DNA from: Jonesia quinghaiensis DSM 15701
GTDB lineage: Bacteria > Actinomycetota > Actinomycetes > Actinomycetales > Cellulomonadaceae
Direction: 5' to 3'
DNA: 64,000 nucleotides
Assembly: GCF_000423205.1 (NCBI RefSeq)
Contig: NZ_AUHN01000004.1
Coordinates: 310,001 to 374,000, forward strand
How positions within the stretch are numbered: position 1 is the stretch's first letter; the number at the start of each line of letters is the position of its first letter. This document shows positions 1 through 8,720 of this stretch, one piece after another. Position numbers and translations under genes: made by a program. The notes under the pieces were generated by a model, which was not told the origin of the DNA, made no database searches, and saw only the letters and a list, made by a program, of their open reading frames with translations.

Positions 1-192
1 GACGACATCCCCCTTTCGCCCTACCTATGGCCACCGCTGACCACCGTGCGGCAAGACTTCAGCGCAGTTGGCACCGCGCTCATGGATGTCCTGTTCCGCC
101 AAATTCGTAGCGGCCAACCACTCACCGACCACCGCACCACCATCCCCACTGAACTGATAGTGCGGGGCTCCACCGCCGCTCCACGGACATAA
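1..192 (+). CDS. LacI-family transcriptional regulator, C-terminal fragment (5' end outside window)
   Basis: The frame is open from base 1 to a TAA at 190-192 and gives 63 residues. The segment PLTTVRQDFSAVGTALMDVL followed by a basic-acidic stretch and IPTELIVRGST matches the end of the periplasmic-binding-protein-like effector domain of LacI/GalR regulators (the 'P-x-LTTV-xQ' and 'P-x-LVVRxST' blocks). The DNA-binding domain lies upstream of the window, so ligand and targets cannot be inferred. No regulated gene follows immediately on the same strand. Confidence 0.8.
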   Translation, partial: DDIPLSPYLWPPLTTVRQDFSAVGTALMDVLFRQIRSGQPLTDHRTTIPTELIVRGSTAAPRT

Positions 193-315
193 CGGCCACC
201 TCACCGCCGATGGGATGACGCGCGCCGGTCCGGGAAAATAGTGGCACGACGCCTCGGGCATTTAACCTCGGGCATTGACGATGCCGAGAATTGTTGATGT
301 ATCTAAGATGTCCTT

Positions 316-810
316 ATGGGGAGATTGAATAACATCGTCGGATGTTGGCCTATTGAACACCGGGCCCACCCGATGCGTATAGCCACAGCGATCCTCGGGA
401 TGCAAACGTTTCTGGTGCTCATCGCCGTGTTCGTTGTGCCTATCGCCACTCACGACACAACAGCAGGGTCTGCACTTATCCAACTCATCAGCCCAACAAA
501 TCTTCTAGGCATCTGCTTAACCACTGCCGTGTTGTGCTACCTCAGCACTCATGGGGCACAGTGGGGTTTTCTTCGAAAAACCTCCACATCTGTTGCGGCA
601 TGTATTGCCTGGCTTTTCCCCACCGCCATACTTGGAGTCATCATCGCTGGGTTCAGCCGTGAAACCCTCACCCTCTCAGGGTCCTTGAGTGCACAGGTGT
701 CGACTTCACTAAACGCCGGTGGAATCCTCATCATGTGCGCGTGCATTACCTACCTTGTCATGCGCGCAGGCCAATCACAGGCGACCCGCATGACGATGCC
801 CGGCGGGTAA
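316..810 (+). CDS. Small integral membrane protein, unknown function
   Basis: This is a 164-residue protein with four hydrophobic segments at about residues 20-45, 60-80, 90-112 and 130-150. I do not recognise the family. The start is uncertain: the ATG at 316 has no clear ribosome binding site, and the ATG at 373 (protein beginning MRIATAILGM) would put the first membrane helix directly at the N-terminus, which looks more natural. The flanking LacI tail and the downstream small gene give no functional hint. The open frame is free of competing long frames, and the hydrophobic periodicity supports a real gene. Confidence 0.55.
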   Translation: MGRLNNIVGCWPIEHRAHPMRIATAILGMQTFLVLIAVFVVPIATHDTTAGSALIQLISPTNLLGICLTTAVLCYLSTHGAQWGFLRKTSTSVAACIAWLFPTAILGVIIAGFSRETLTLSGSLSAQVSTSLNAGGILIMCACITYLVMRAGQSQATRMTMPGG

Positions 811-884
811 TAAAAAGCTGCTCACACAATCGCCGTGACCGATAGACTCAGCACAAGGAATCGACCACACCAGGAGCAGTAGTT

Positions 885-1139
885 ATGGCCCGCCAAGACC
901 GCACCACAGAACCTCAACGGCCAAGAAAATCTCGCGGACTGCGATTCACTGAAGGTTTGCTTCCCGTCTTTGGCCCAGCTCAGGTCAGTGACCCCACCAA
1001 ACCTAGCCGCCCTGACACAGATGCTGAACGCCAACGCGAAGCTGACCTGCGCACCCAACTTGTCCGAGTCACCGCACCTGACGGGTCAACATACGTTGTT
1101 GAACGCCCCATCAACGACACCCCAGAACAGTCAGTATGA
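885..1139 (+). CDS. Small basic protein of unknown function
   Basis: 84 residues, Arg/Pro/Thr-rich and without a membrane segment. It starts with ATG after a good AGGAG about 8 nt upstream. Its TGA overlaps the ATG of the ASCH-domain gene (ATGA at 1136-1139), so the two are probably translationally coupled. The C-terminal part (VRVTAPDGSTYVVERPI) looks like a short folded strand segment, while the N-terminal half looks disordered. I do not recognise a family. Confidence 0.6.
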   Translation: MARQDRTTEPQRPRKSRGLRFTEGLLPVFGPAQVSDPTKPSRPDTDAERQREADLRTQLVRVTAPDGSTYVVERPINDTPEQSV

Positions 1140-1630
1140 GCGGCACAACACCAGCGGCACCGATGGATATTGCGGCCGCTGAAGCATTCTGGGAACGCTA
1201 CGCTCAAGCGCACCCGGACCGTATGGCGGCATGCGACAGTTACATCATTGACCGGTTTGGGGACTCCCTCGAACTCAATAACCAGCTCATGGCCCTGGTG
1301 TTAGCTGGCGACAAAACAGCAACCGCAGCACTCGTCGCCGAATTCACCTGGGCGGGTGAGCAACTCCCCGTGATCGGTTCGCACTGGGTGGCCTGCGACG
1401 GGCACGGTGCGCCACGTGCGATTCTGCGATCCACGGAATTGCGCATCGGCCCCTTTCACTCATGCACTGAAGCGTTCGCCGCCGATGAAGGCGAAGATGA
1501 CCGCACCCTAGAATCCTGGCGCCGGGAACATCAGCGTTACTGGACGCGCGTTCTGGCTCGACACAACCTCGCCTTCCACGACGACATTGACGTGGTTTTT
1601 GAGCGTTTTGAGGTTGTTGCCACCGCGTGA
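1136..1630 (+). CDS. ASCH-domain protein
   Basis: 164 residues. The central segment with GDKTATAALVAEF, then a GSHWVACDGHGAPRAILRST-type beta segment and a C-terminal W-x3-H-x2-Y stretch, is characteristic of ASCH domains. These are a PUA-like beta-barrel fold proposed to bind RNA, and some members are pyrimidine or acylcytidine hydrolases. The Lys and Thr of the GxKTAT loop, which form the conserved cleft, are present. The gene is coupled by an ATGA overlap to the small protein upstream. Substrate is unknown; the family call rests on motifs only. Confidence 0.8.
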   Translation: MSGTTPAAPMDIAAAEAFWERYAQAHPDRMAACDSYIIDRFGDSLELNNQLMALVLAGDKTATAALVAEFTWAGEQLPVIGSHWVACDGHGAPRAILRSTELRIGPFHSCTEAFAADEGEDDRTLESWRREHQRYWTRVLARHNLAFHDDIDVVFERFEVVATA

Positions 1631-1751
1631 CCTGAAGATCTCCACGGCTTGTCCCCACTGTGTCGCGGTTCTGCGGTTCGCCGGTTACTACTGTGGACCT
1701 CATGCCTAACCTGGCACTCACGCCTGCGCTCCACGATGCGAAAGCCCACCC

Positions 1752-2447
1752 ATGACATCACACCTCACCGCCCTAGCGACCCTCGCTACGACTGCGGCAA
1801 GCGGCGATGAGCCGCAGTACGACGGTTTCATTGGGTGGGTGTTGCACCTCATGGACACGTTCGGGGAAGTGGGTGTGGGGTTAGCTGTTTTCATTGAAAC
1901 GTTTGTTCCACCGATCCCCTCCGAGGCGGTGTTGCCCGGCGCGGGGTTCCTCGCTTATGACGGGCAAATGAATGCGTGGCTTGCCTGGTTGGCGGCCACT
2001 ATTGGCGCGGTCATCGGCGCATGGTTGTGGTATTGGATTGGTGCGGCCCTTGGTGCGCGGCGCACCAGGGCGCTGGTGGGGCGGATCCCGCTGATGGAGT
2101 ACGACGACTTTGACCGCGCTGAAGCGTTCTTCGCCCGGTGGGGTGGGGTTGCTGTTTTTGTTGGCCGATGCGTGCCACTCGTTCGGTCTTTTGTGTCCAT
2201 TCCAGCGGGTATTGAGCGCATGAACTTCGCCAAGTTCACGGCCTACACTCTCGCTGGTTCTGGCCTGTGGAATGGTTTGTGGATCGGGTTGGGTTACGCG
2301 TTTGGGCCTGCGATCCGGCCGGTTCTTGAACAATGGAGCGGTGTGCTCTCCAACGCTGTGCTCGTCGTCATTGCGGTGTTGGTGGCGTGGTTTGTTGTGG
2401 TGCGGGTGCGCAGGTTGTTGCGGGTTCGCCGCGCTGATATGCCCTGA
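1752..2447 (+). CDS. DedA-family membrane protein
   Basis: 231 residues with several membrane helices. It shows the DedA/VTT signature: FIETFVPPIPSEAVLPGAG near residue 48, then a Phe-Phe-x-Arg-Trp-Gly segment, the Gly-Arg-x-Val-Pro-x-Val-Arg motif and a Pro-Ala-Gly turn (residues about 125-160). DedA proteins are proton-motive-force-dependent membrane proteins linked to lipid (undecaprenyl-phosphate or phospholipid) translocation and envelope homeostasis. The C-terminus is Arg-rich and probably cytoplasmic. It is monocistronic and followed by a strong hairpin. Confidence 0.9.
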   Translation: MTSHLTALATLATTAASGDEPQYDGFIGWVLHLMDTFGEVGVGLAVFIETFVPPIPSEAVLPGAGFLAYDGQMNAWLAWLAATIGAVIGAWLWYWIGAALGARRTRALVGRIPLMEYDDFDRAEAFFARWGGVAVFVGRCVPLVRSFVSIPAGIERMNFAKFTAYTLAGSGLWNGLWIGLGYAFGPAIRPVLEQWSGVLSNAVLVVIAVLVAWFVVVRVRRLLRVRRADMP

Positions 2448-2492
2448 CACTCAAAGCACCACCCACCTATGGACCAAGCCTTGTGGATAACT

Positions 2493-2523
2493 CGGCCGCT
2501 GTGGGTGTTCTCCACAGCGGCCG
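2493..2523. terminator. Perfect 12-bp hairpin, probable bidirectional terminator
   Basis: Arms at 2493-2504 and 2512-2523 (cggccgctgtgg and its complement) enclose a 7-nt loop. It lies between the convergent DedA gene and the NmrA-type gene. There is no U-tract, as is common for actinobacterial terminators. Confidence 0.6.
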
Positions 2524-2600
2524 GTCCACATGTTCACCTGCGTTGGGTGCCAGTTCACCAGGTGACGCGGGCTAGCCACGCACCCGGTCGTTACGGCAGA

Positions 2601-3437
2601 TCAGGCAGTTAACCCCTGCTTCAGCGACTGGGTGGGGCGACCAATGAGGTCACTCAAGTCAGAAGTAACCTCAGCCATCAAACCGTCACGAATGTTCTGG
2701 TCTGCAGCAGCGAGGAACCCAGCAGTACCCTCGTCAAGACCAGCACCAATAAGCGCTTCGGTGTACCGTTCCACGGACATGTCCGTGTAGGTCACTTCAC
2801 GGCCCACAATGCCACCCAAAGCGGCAGCCAAGTCAGTGTAGGTGAAGGCTGTGTCACCGGTTAGGCCATACGTTTTACCCTCGTGGCCCGCGCTTGTCAG
2901 CACAACTGCCGCAGCATCGGCAAGGTCAGCGCGGGTTGCACCAGCAACTTTCCCTTCACCAGCGGCACCAATGATTCCGCCTGTTGCGCGCGCTTGGTCC
3001 ACAAGCCCTTGGTAGTTCTCGATGTACCAGCCGTTACGCAGGATCGTGAAGGGAACACCGGAGTCCTTGATGGCAGCTTCTGTTACTTCGTGTTCTGGGG
3101 AAACAACCAGTCCGGGGAAGGCACTGGTGTAGACGATGCGCCCAGCGCCCGATGCTTTCACAGCGTCCAACACTGCGGAGTGTTGGGCAACGCGCTGGCC
3201 AATAGCGGAACTTGAGATGAGCAGGACAGCATCTGCACCGGTGAAAGCGCCTTCAAGGGTGGCAGGGTCGTTGTAGTCCACGGCAACAACGTTGATGCCC
3301 TTCGCGGCGTAGTCGCTGAGGGTTTCGGTGCGACGGCCGGCGGCGGTGATGTCGGTGGGGGCCACGCCGCGTGCGAGGAGGGAATCGAGAACGAGACGGC
3401 CCAGGTGTCCGGTGGCTCCGGTAACGACTACTGACAT
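2601..3437 (-). CDS. NmrA/SDR-type NAD(P)-binding reductase
   Basis: 278 residues starting MSVVVTGATGHLGRLVLDSL. The Thr-Gly-Ala-Thr-Gly-x-Leu-Gly motif is the Rossmann dinucleotide-binding loop of atypical short-chain dehydrogenases in the NmrA/QOR2 group. ILRNGWYIENY near residue 140 is typical of the NmrA-like quinone-reductase subgroup (QorB/YtfG). The start is fixed by AAAGGACC a few bases upstream; a longer reading to 3548 lacks family similarity in its first 37 residues. The gene is monocistronic. Likely role: NAD(P)H-dependent quinone or small-molecule reductase, or a redox sensor; the substrate cannot be read. Confidence 0.85.
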   Translation of the reverse strand: MSVVVTGATGHLGRLVLDSLLARGVAPTDITAAGRRTETLSDYAAKGINVVAVDYNDPATLEGAFTGADAVLLISSSAIGQRVAQHSAVLDAVKASGAGRIVYTSAFPGLVVSPEHEVTEAAIKDSGVPFTILRNGWYIENYQGLVDQARATGGIIGAAGEGKVAGATRADLADAAAVVLTSAGHEGKTYGLTGDTAFTYTDLAAALGGIVGREVTYTDMSVERYTEALIGAGLDEGTAGFLAAADQNIRDGLMAEVTSDLSDLIGRPTQSLKQGLTA

Positions 3438-3617
3438 GGTGGGTCCTTTCAAGGAAACATTGCGGTCATCTGCATCAACGGGCTGGTGTGGCAAGCAATT
3501 CCAGGTTTTCCACAGGCACTTTGAAGTGCCTATCTCACCGCCCGGCAACCATGCTGGTCACGTTGTTGAACGGTCATGGGCGGGCACTCATACCGGCGAC
3601 CTCAAGCACCGACGGAG

Positions 3618-5987
3618 TTAGGCTGTCACGTATTCGGCGAGGTGTTGGCCGGTCAGTGTCGAGCGGTCAGCCACAAGGGCGGTAGGTGTTCCTTCAAAGA
3701 CGATGTTCCCCCCGTCATGCCCTGCACCTGGCCCCAGGTCAATGATCCAGTCCGCATGAGCCATCACTGCCTGATGGTGCTCAATGACAATGACGGATTT
3801 GCCGCTATCCACAAGCCGGTCTAACAGGGCCAAGAGGTGTTGCACATCGGCCAAGTGAAGCCCTGTTGTTGGTTCATCAAGGATGTATATGTCACCTTTA
3901 CCACCCATGTGGGTGGCTAGTTTGAGGCGTTGGCGTTCACCGCCAGACAGCGTTGTTAACGGTTGCCCCAACGTGATGTACCCCAACCCGACGTCAACCA
4001 ACCGTTGCAAAATAGTCGCAGCAGCGGGAGTGCGGGCATCCCCGTGGGAGAAAAACTCATGCGCCTGCTCAGCAGGCAACGCCAACACCTCGCTGATGTC
4101 TTTACCCCCGAACGTATGCTCCAACACCTCAGCGCTGAAGCGTTTACCCTCGCACTCCAGGCAGGTACTTGCCACCGATGCCATCATCCCCAGGTCAGTG
4201 AAAGTGACCCCAACACCGTTACATGCCGGGCACGCGCCCGCCGAGTTCGCTGAGAACAATGCAGGTTTCACACCGTTAGCTTTCGCGAACGCTTTACGGA
4301 TTGGCTCCAACAACCCGGTGTACGTTGCCGGGTTGGACCTGCGTGAGCCACGAATCGGTGTTTGGTCAATAGCGATCACACCATCACGCGGCGCCACGGA
4401 CCCGTGGATGAGTGAGGATTTCCCCGAACCCGCCACCCCTGTCACCGCAACCAACACACCGAGCGGGATGTCTACATCGACCGCGTTGAGGTTGTTGTCC
4501 GATGCCCCCCGAACTTCCAGCCCCCCTTGCGCAGGGCGGGTGGTTTCCTTCAGGTGAGCCCGGTCATCAAGGTGGTGCCCGGTGAGCGTGTCACTAGCCC
4601 GCAGCCCTGAAACGTCGCCTTCAAAGGTGATGGTTCCGCCGCGGGTGCCAGCGGCGGGACCAAGGTCAATAACGTGGTCGGCTATTGCGATCATTTCTGG
4701 TTTGTGTTCCACCACCAGCACCGTGTTGCCCTTGTCTCGTAGCTGAAGGAGCAGGTCATTCATGCGCTGAATGTCGTGCGGGTGTAGCCCGGCGCTCGGC
4801 TCATCAAAAATGTAGGTGACATCGGTGAGAGCTGACCCCAAATGCCGCACCATTTTGGTTCGTTGGGCCTCCCCGCCCGACAGTGAACCTGATGGGCGAT
4901 CCAACGACAAGTACCCCAACCCGATGCTCACAAATGAGTCAAGCGTGCGGGACAGTGTCTCAACTAGCGGGGCAACAGAAGGTTCTTTGATCTGCGCCAC
5001 CCACTGGGCAAGGTCAGAGATCTGTAACGCACACACCTCTGCGATGTTCTTGCCATCAATACGCGAGTTACGGGCTCCTTCAGACAAGCGCGTTCCCTCA
5101 CAATCAGGGCACACCATGAACGTCACGGCCCGTTCAACAAACGCACGAATATGCGGTTGCATGGCATCGGGATCTTTAGACAGCATCGACTTTTGTATTT
5201 TCGGAACTAAGCCCTCATACGTCATGTTTGCGCCCGCGACCGGTACCTTCGTTGGTTCACGGTACAAAAAGTCGTGGAGTTCGCGCTTGGTGTACTTCTC
5301 AATGGGCTTGTCAGGGTCAAGGAACCCGGACTCGCTAAAAAGCCGAACGTACCAACCATCCGCGGTGTACCCCGGAATAGTTATTGCCCCTTGAGCCAGA
5401 GATTTCGTGGCGTCAAACAGTTGGGTGAGGTCAATATCATTCACCTTACCGATGCCTTCACAGCGCGGGCACATGCCACCCACCAGCGAATACGTCTGTT
5501 TCTCTGTGGTTTTGTTCCCCCGTTGCACAGTAATAGCACCTGACGCTTGCACGGAGGGGACGTTGAAGGAGTACGCCTGGGATGACCCAATATGCGGCTG
5601 TGCGATACGTGAAAACAGTGTGCGCAATAGTGCGTTTGCATCGGTGACTGTGCCCACTGTGGAACGCGAATTTGCGGTCATTCGCTCCTGATCGACAATG
5701 ATCGCGGTGGTCAGTCCATCTAACTGGTCCACTTCAGGGCGAGCCAACGTTGGCATAAAACCCTGCACAAACGTGGAATACGTTTCATTGATGAGTCGCT
5801 GAGATTCTGCGGCGATGGTTGCAAACACCAACGATGACTTACCCGACCCCGACACCCCCGTGAACACAGTGAGCCTGCGTTTAGGGATGTCAACGCTGAT
5901 GTTCCGAAGGTTGTTCTCCCGGGCGCCACGCACCCGAATAATGTCGTGGGAATCAGCTGGGTGGCTGGGCGCTGGGGAGGCAGTCAT
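3618..5987 (-). CDS. Short UvrA paralog (excinuclease ABC subunit A-like, class lacking the UvrB-binding insert)
   Basis: 789 residues against about 950 for canonical UvrA. Two ABC ATPase halves are seen: Walker A GVSGSGKSS near residue 40 and GVAGSGKSS in the second half, with signatures LSGGEAQR and LSGGERQR. Cys-x2-Cys pairs occur (CPRCEGIG, CPDCEGTR, CPACNGVG, CLECEGKR), as expected for UvrA zinc modules. The shortened N-terminal half fits the UvrA2/DrrC-like paralogs tied to DNA damage or drug tolerance rather than the housekeeping repair protein. The start at 5987 (MTASPAPSH) is chosen because the 36 preceding residues are Cys-rich noise. Monocistronic. Confidence 0.88.
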   Translation of the reverse strand: MTASPAPSHPADSHDIIRVRGARENNLRNISVDIPKRRLTVFTGVSGSGKSSLVFATIAAESQRLINETYSTFVQGFMPTLARPEVDQLDGLTTAIIVDQERMTANSRSTVGTVTDANALLRTLFSRIAQPHIGSSQAYSFNVPSVQASGAITVQRGNKTTEKQTYSLVGGMCPRCEGIGKVNDIDLTQLFDATKSLAQGAITIPGYTADGWYVRLFSESGFLDPDKPIEKYTKRELHDFLYREPTKVPVAGANMTYEGLVPKIQKSMLSKDPDAMQPHIRAFVERAVTFMVCPDCEGTRLSEGARNSRIDGKNIAEVCALQISDLAQWVAQIKEPSVAPLVETLSRTLDSFVSIGLGYLSLDRPSGSLSGGEAQRTKMVRHLGSALTDVTYIFDEPSAGLHPHDIQRMNDLLLQLRDKGNTVLVVEHKPEMIAIADHVIDLGPAAGTRGGTITFEGDVSGLRASDTLTGHHLDDRAHLKETTRPAQGGLEVRGASDNNLNAVDVDIPLGVLVAVTGVAGSGKSSLIHGSVAPRDGVIAIDQTPIRGSRRSNPATYTGLLEPIRKAFAKANGVKPALFSANSAGACPACNGVGVTFTDLGMMASVASTCLECEGKRFSAEVLEHTFGGKDISEVLALPAEQAHEFFSHGDARTPAAATILQRLVDVGLGYITLGQPLTTLSGGERQRLKLATHMGGKGDIYILDEPTTGLHLADVQHLLALLDRLVDSGKSVIVIEHHQAVMAHADWIIDLGPGAGHDGGNIVFEGTPTALVADRSTLTGQHLAEYVTA

Positions 5988-6075
5988 AACCCCATTGTTG
6001 CTGCACCCTGTGACACAGGCAACACACACATCGGCTGGTGGTTGCGCATGGCAACGGAAGGCGCGGGGCACAGCA

Positions 6076-6110
6076 ACGGGCGGGCAGGTTACCAAGACCT
6101 GCCCGCCCGT
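6076..6110. terminator. Perfect 14-bp GC-rich hairpin
   Basis: Arms at 6076-6089 and 6097-6110 with a 7-nt loop, in the gap between two minus-strand genes. It probably ends the DUF4914 transcript or insulates the UvrA-like gene. No U-run follows. Confidence 0.55.
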
Positions 6111-6155
6111 TTGTCCAGGCTGCGTTACGTCATGCGCGCTATAAGTTCAGCGCTG

Positions 6156-6179
6156 CGGAACAGGGCTCCCCCTGTTCCG
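6156..6179. terminator. 10-bp hairpin just past the DUF4914 stop
   Basis: Arms cggaacaggg (6156-6165) and its complement (6170-6179) with a 4-nt loop, 12 nt beyond the stop codon of the minus-strand gene. Together with the hairpin at 6076-6110 it forms a tandem terminator-like region. Confidence 0.5.
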
Positions 6180-6191
6180 TGACGCGAATCG

Positions 6192-8093
6192 CTAGATGTA
6201 TGTCGGGGTGAGCGCCTCGTAGTCGGCAACAGACCCGTCCTTCATGCACACCTCAATGATGGCGCGGCCCAGTGGGTCGAGGTCATCGGTGAGGAATTGT
6301 TCCAGTTCAGCTTTGAAGAAGTCAGACAGGATCTTCGCACCCGTGTCATACGCTTCGACACCAACTTGTGACTGGTTCTCCGGTTGCAGGAAGGTGGGGC
6401 GCACCTGTTGACCGTCGATTTTCACCTCTTTGAGGGCGTACCCGAACAGTGCGCAGCGAGCTGGGGTGAGTTGTTCTTCACGGATCTTGCCACCCCCACG
6501 GCGTGCAAGGTATTCGCGGGTTAACCATTCGGCGGTGAACCCAACTTTGTACGCGCCGATGTGCTGGTTGGGTGTGAGCACGTAGCGGGTACGGTCTGCG
6601 TCCATGAGTTGTTTGAGGAGCAGGTTCGCGGCGGCTACTTTGGTGCCGGTGGAGAATGGCCAGTACGAGCCGACACCTTCGGAAACCAACCCGCCGTGTG
6701 CGAGTTTGTCGGTTTGTTCAGCGGATTCACCAATGGAGGGGTTTTTGTCTCCACGTGGCGCGATGAGGCGCCACAGCCAGGCGAGGGCTGGTGGCACGAT
6801 GTGCATCATGCCCATAATCCCGTAAGTGGGGTTGTCCCGGGTGCAGGCAGGCATGCGTGCACCGAAGGTGCGGACGTCGATTTCGGTGGGTTCGGAGATG
6901 ACGTCTTTGATCATGCGGCGCGGGATGACGACGCGCGGGTTGGGGCATGGTTTGCCGTTTGAGTCTGGTTCGTGTTCCCAGGGTAGGCAGGTGGCGCCTG
7001 GCATGCCGGAGATGTTGAAGAAGACCAGTGGTGTTTCTGGGTGGATCACTGCGCGTTCGAAGCTTGGGTCTTCGCCGTAGGTTTTCATGTTGTCGACGCG
7101 CACGAACCAGCCGTCTTCTGCGTCGGCGACGGTGAGTTTACCGTTACCTTTTTGCAGGTCGATGTGGCACAGCGTCATGTCATCAGTGACGGGGGCGAGT
7201 TGTGAGGACTCGGCGAGGTTGATGTAGTACGGCTCGTTGCTGACAACGTTGGTTCCAAGCAGGATACGACCGTCTGATTGGCGGCGAATGTCTTGGCACA
7301 TTTCGGATTTACCACCACCGGAGGCACCTTCGTGCATGATGACGGTTTCGTTGTCGTACGGGGTGGTGACGCGCACTGATGATGCGTGTGCGGTGAGCCA
7401 GCCTTCTTGTTCACCAATGTCTAGCAGTGCCGAGAACACACCTTTTTTGGCTGATGGGCCGGGGTACAGGTTGTACGCAAAGATCTCGTGGAGGGTGTCG
7501 GAGCGGTCGTGGACTACTACTTGTTTGCCCTCGAAGTGGGTGTGGCGGAAGGGTGGGGCTGCGTACATGATGCTGCGCGGGGTGAAGGGTTCAATCTCGT
7601 CGATCCCTACCCAACCTTGGAGGTCAACGAGGGCGGTGGCGAAGAAACCTGTGTTTGCGGGGATGATTGCCAATGATGGTGACCCGTAGGTGAGTCCACC
7701 GGCTTTGAAGGGCACCACAATGAGGTCTTGGGTGGCCAACCAGTCGAGGGTTTCTTGTTTGAGTGATGCGAAGTCGTACCCGTAGACGTCTTTGAATCGG
7801 GGTTTGTCGGTGGGGCGGTCGTCCGCGATGCGCATGCAATTGGGGTCGCGGCGGCGAATGTAGTCTTCGGGGTAGTTCACGGCGATGCCGTTTTTGCAGC
7901 GAACAACTGTTGCCTCGGTGACCACGCCGTTTCCGGGGACCTGGTATTTCACCTCGAACGTGTCCGCGCCGTCTGGCCCAAGTGAGAGTTCGTAGAGTTC
8001 AGCTCGAGTTCGAGGGACGATGATACTTGGGGCCGCCTTGAGCGCATCAGCAACGGCGGGTGGCAGGTCGACCTTGGACAGCAATAGTTCCAC
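6192..8093 (-). CDS. DUF4914-family P-loop protein (PEP-carboxykinase-like fold)
   Basis: 633 residues from the GTG at 8093. I prefer this start because GAGGAGGAT sits 5 nt upstream; a GTG at 8117 would add eight Glu-rich residues made from that same Shine-Dalgarno sequence. A P-loop HEGASGGGKSEM lies near residue 255-265, resembling the nucleotide loop of PEP carboxykinase and HPr-kinase-like enzymes. C-terminal blocks such as TRYVLTPNQHIGAYKVGF are typical of DUF4914. Family function is unestablished; the fold suggests an ATP- or GTP-dependent kinase or carboxykinase. It stands alone, with hairpins downstream. Confidence 0.75.
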   Translation of the reverse strand: MELLLSKVDLPPAVADALKAAPSIIVPRTRAELYELSLGPDGADTFEVKYQVPGNGVVTEATVVRCKNGIAVNYPEDYIRRRDPNCMRIADDRPTDKPRFKDVYGYDFASLKQETLDWLATQDLIVVPFKAGGLTYGSPSLAIIPANTGFFATALVDLQGWVGIDEIEPFTPRSIMYAAPPFRHTHFEGKQVVVHDRSDTLHEIFAYNLYPGPSAKKGVFSALLDIGEQEGWLTAHASSVRVTTPYDNETVIMHEGASGGGKSEMCQDIRRQSDGRILLGTNVVSNEPYYINLAESSQLAPVTDDMTLCHIDLQKGNGKLTVADAEDGWFVRVDNMKTYGEDPSFERAVIHPETPLVFFNISGMPGATCLPWEHEPDSNGKPCPNPRVVIPRRMIKDVISEPTEIDVRTFGARMPACTRDNPTYGIMGMMHIVPPALAWLWRLIAPRGDKNPSIGESAEQTDKLAHGGLVSEGVGSYWPFSTGTKVAAANLLLKQLMDADRTRYVLTPNQHIGAYKVGFTAEWLTREYLARRGGGKIREEQLTPARCALFGYALKEVKIDGQQVRPTFLQPENQSQVGVEAYDTGAKILSDFFKAELEQFLTDDLDPLGRAIIEVCMKDGSVADYEALTPTYI

Positions 8094-8366
8094 GAGATCC
8101 TCCTCAGGCTCAGGCACACGGGTTTTTTACTTCACTGTGTTGACCCGTGCTGCGGTGCACGTTGCCCGCCCCCTGCACCAACATCGGTACATGTGCAGAC
8201 GTGTGCCATTAACTTGAGGCTAGTGTTGAATACCCCTTTACCGGATGGGACCTTTGTACCGACTTTTCCGGCGGTAACTGTCTGGGCAACGGCGCACTAA
8301 GTTCTCATCGAGGTAAAACTTCAGCAAAGAGAAGGGTTTTCAGTGCCAAGAACGAGGCAATGGCAC

Positions 8367-8657
8367 CTATTCAGTGACCGGGAGACCTCGACGACGTTGC
8401 CGAGTATCTTCACCAGCCCACCACACCACCAGCAACGCGAGGAGGGTGAGGCCCGTCCCGATCATTTCCCCAGCCCTGGGGCGGTCAATAACCACGAACA
8501 CAATATTCGCGATCACGTAGATGGCGGGCACTATCCCACCGAGCCACACAGGGTTACGGCGACTCAACCAGACGTGGCCGAACACTAAACCCAGCCCAAG
8601 GGCTCCGCCTATAGCGAGCACGAAGGTCGGGACATCAGCAATCGAATCGTATTCCAT
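8367..8657 (-). CDS. Small three-helix membrane protein, unknown
   Basis: 96 residues starting MEYDSIADVPTFVLAIGGAL. Hydrophobic segments at about 10-30, 38-57 and 65-82 are followed by a charged tail (EDTRQRRRG). No recognised family. It lies 63 nt downstream of the MFS gene on the same strand and could be the last gene of that operon. Confidence 0.6.
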   Translation of the reverse strand: MEYDSIADVPTFVLAIGGALGLGLVFGHVWLSRRNPVWLGGIVPAIYVIANIVFVVIDRPRAGEMIGTGLTLLALLVVWWAGEDTRQRRRGLPVTE

Positions 8658-8720
8658 AATGTCCGGACTGCTCCTTGCGCCGCAATATCAATATTCTCGC
8701 GTTTACCTTACCAATACCCC

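Noticed and set aside
2481-2490. Perfect DnaA-box-like TTGTGGATAA
   Set aside because: Only a single copy next to a hairpin; no cluster, AT-rich unwinding region or dnaA/dnaN genes, so not an origin.
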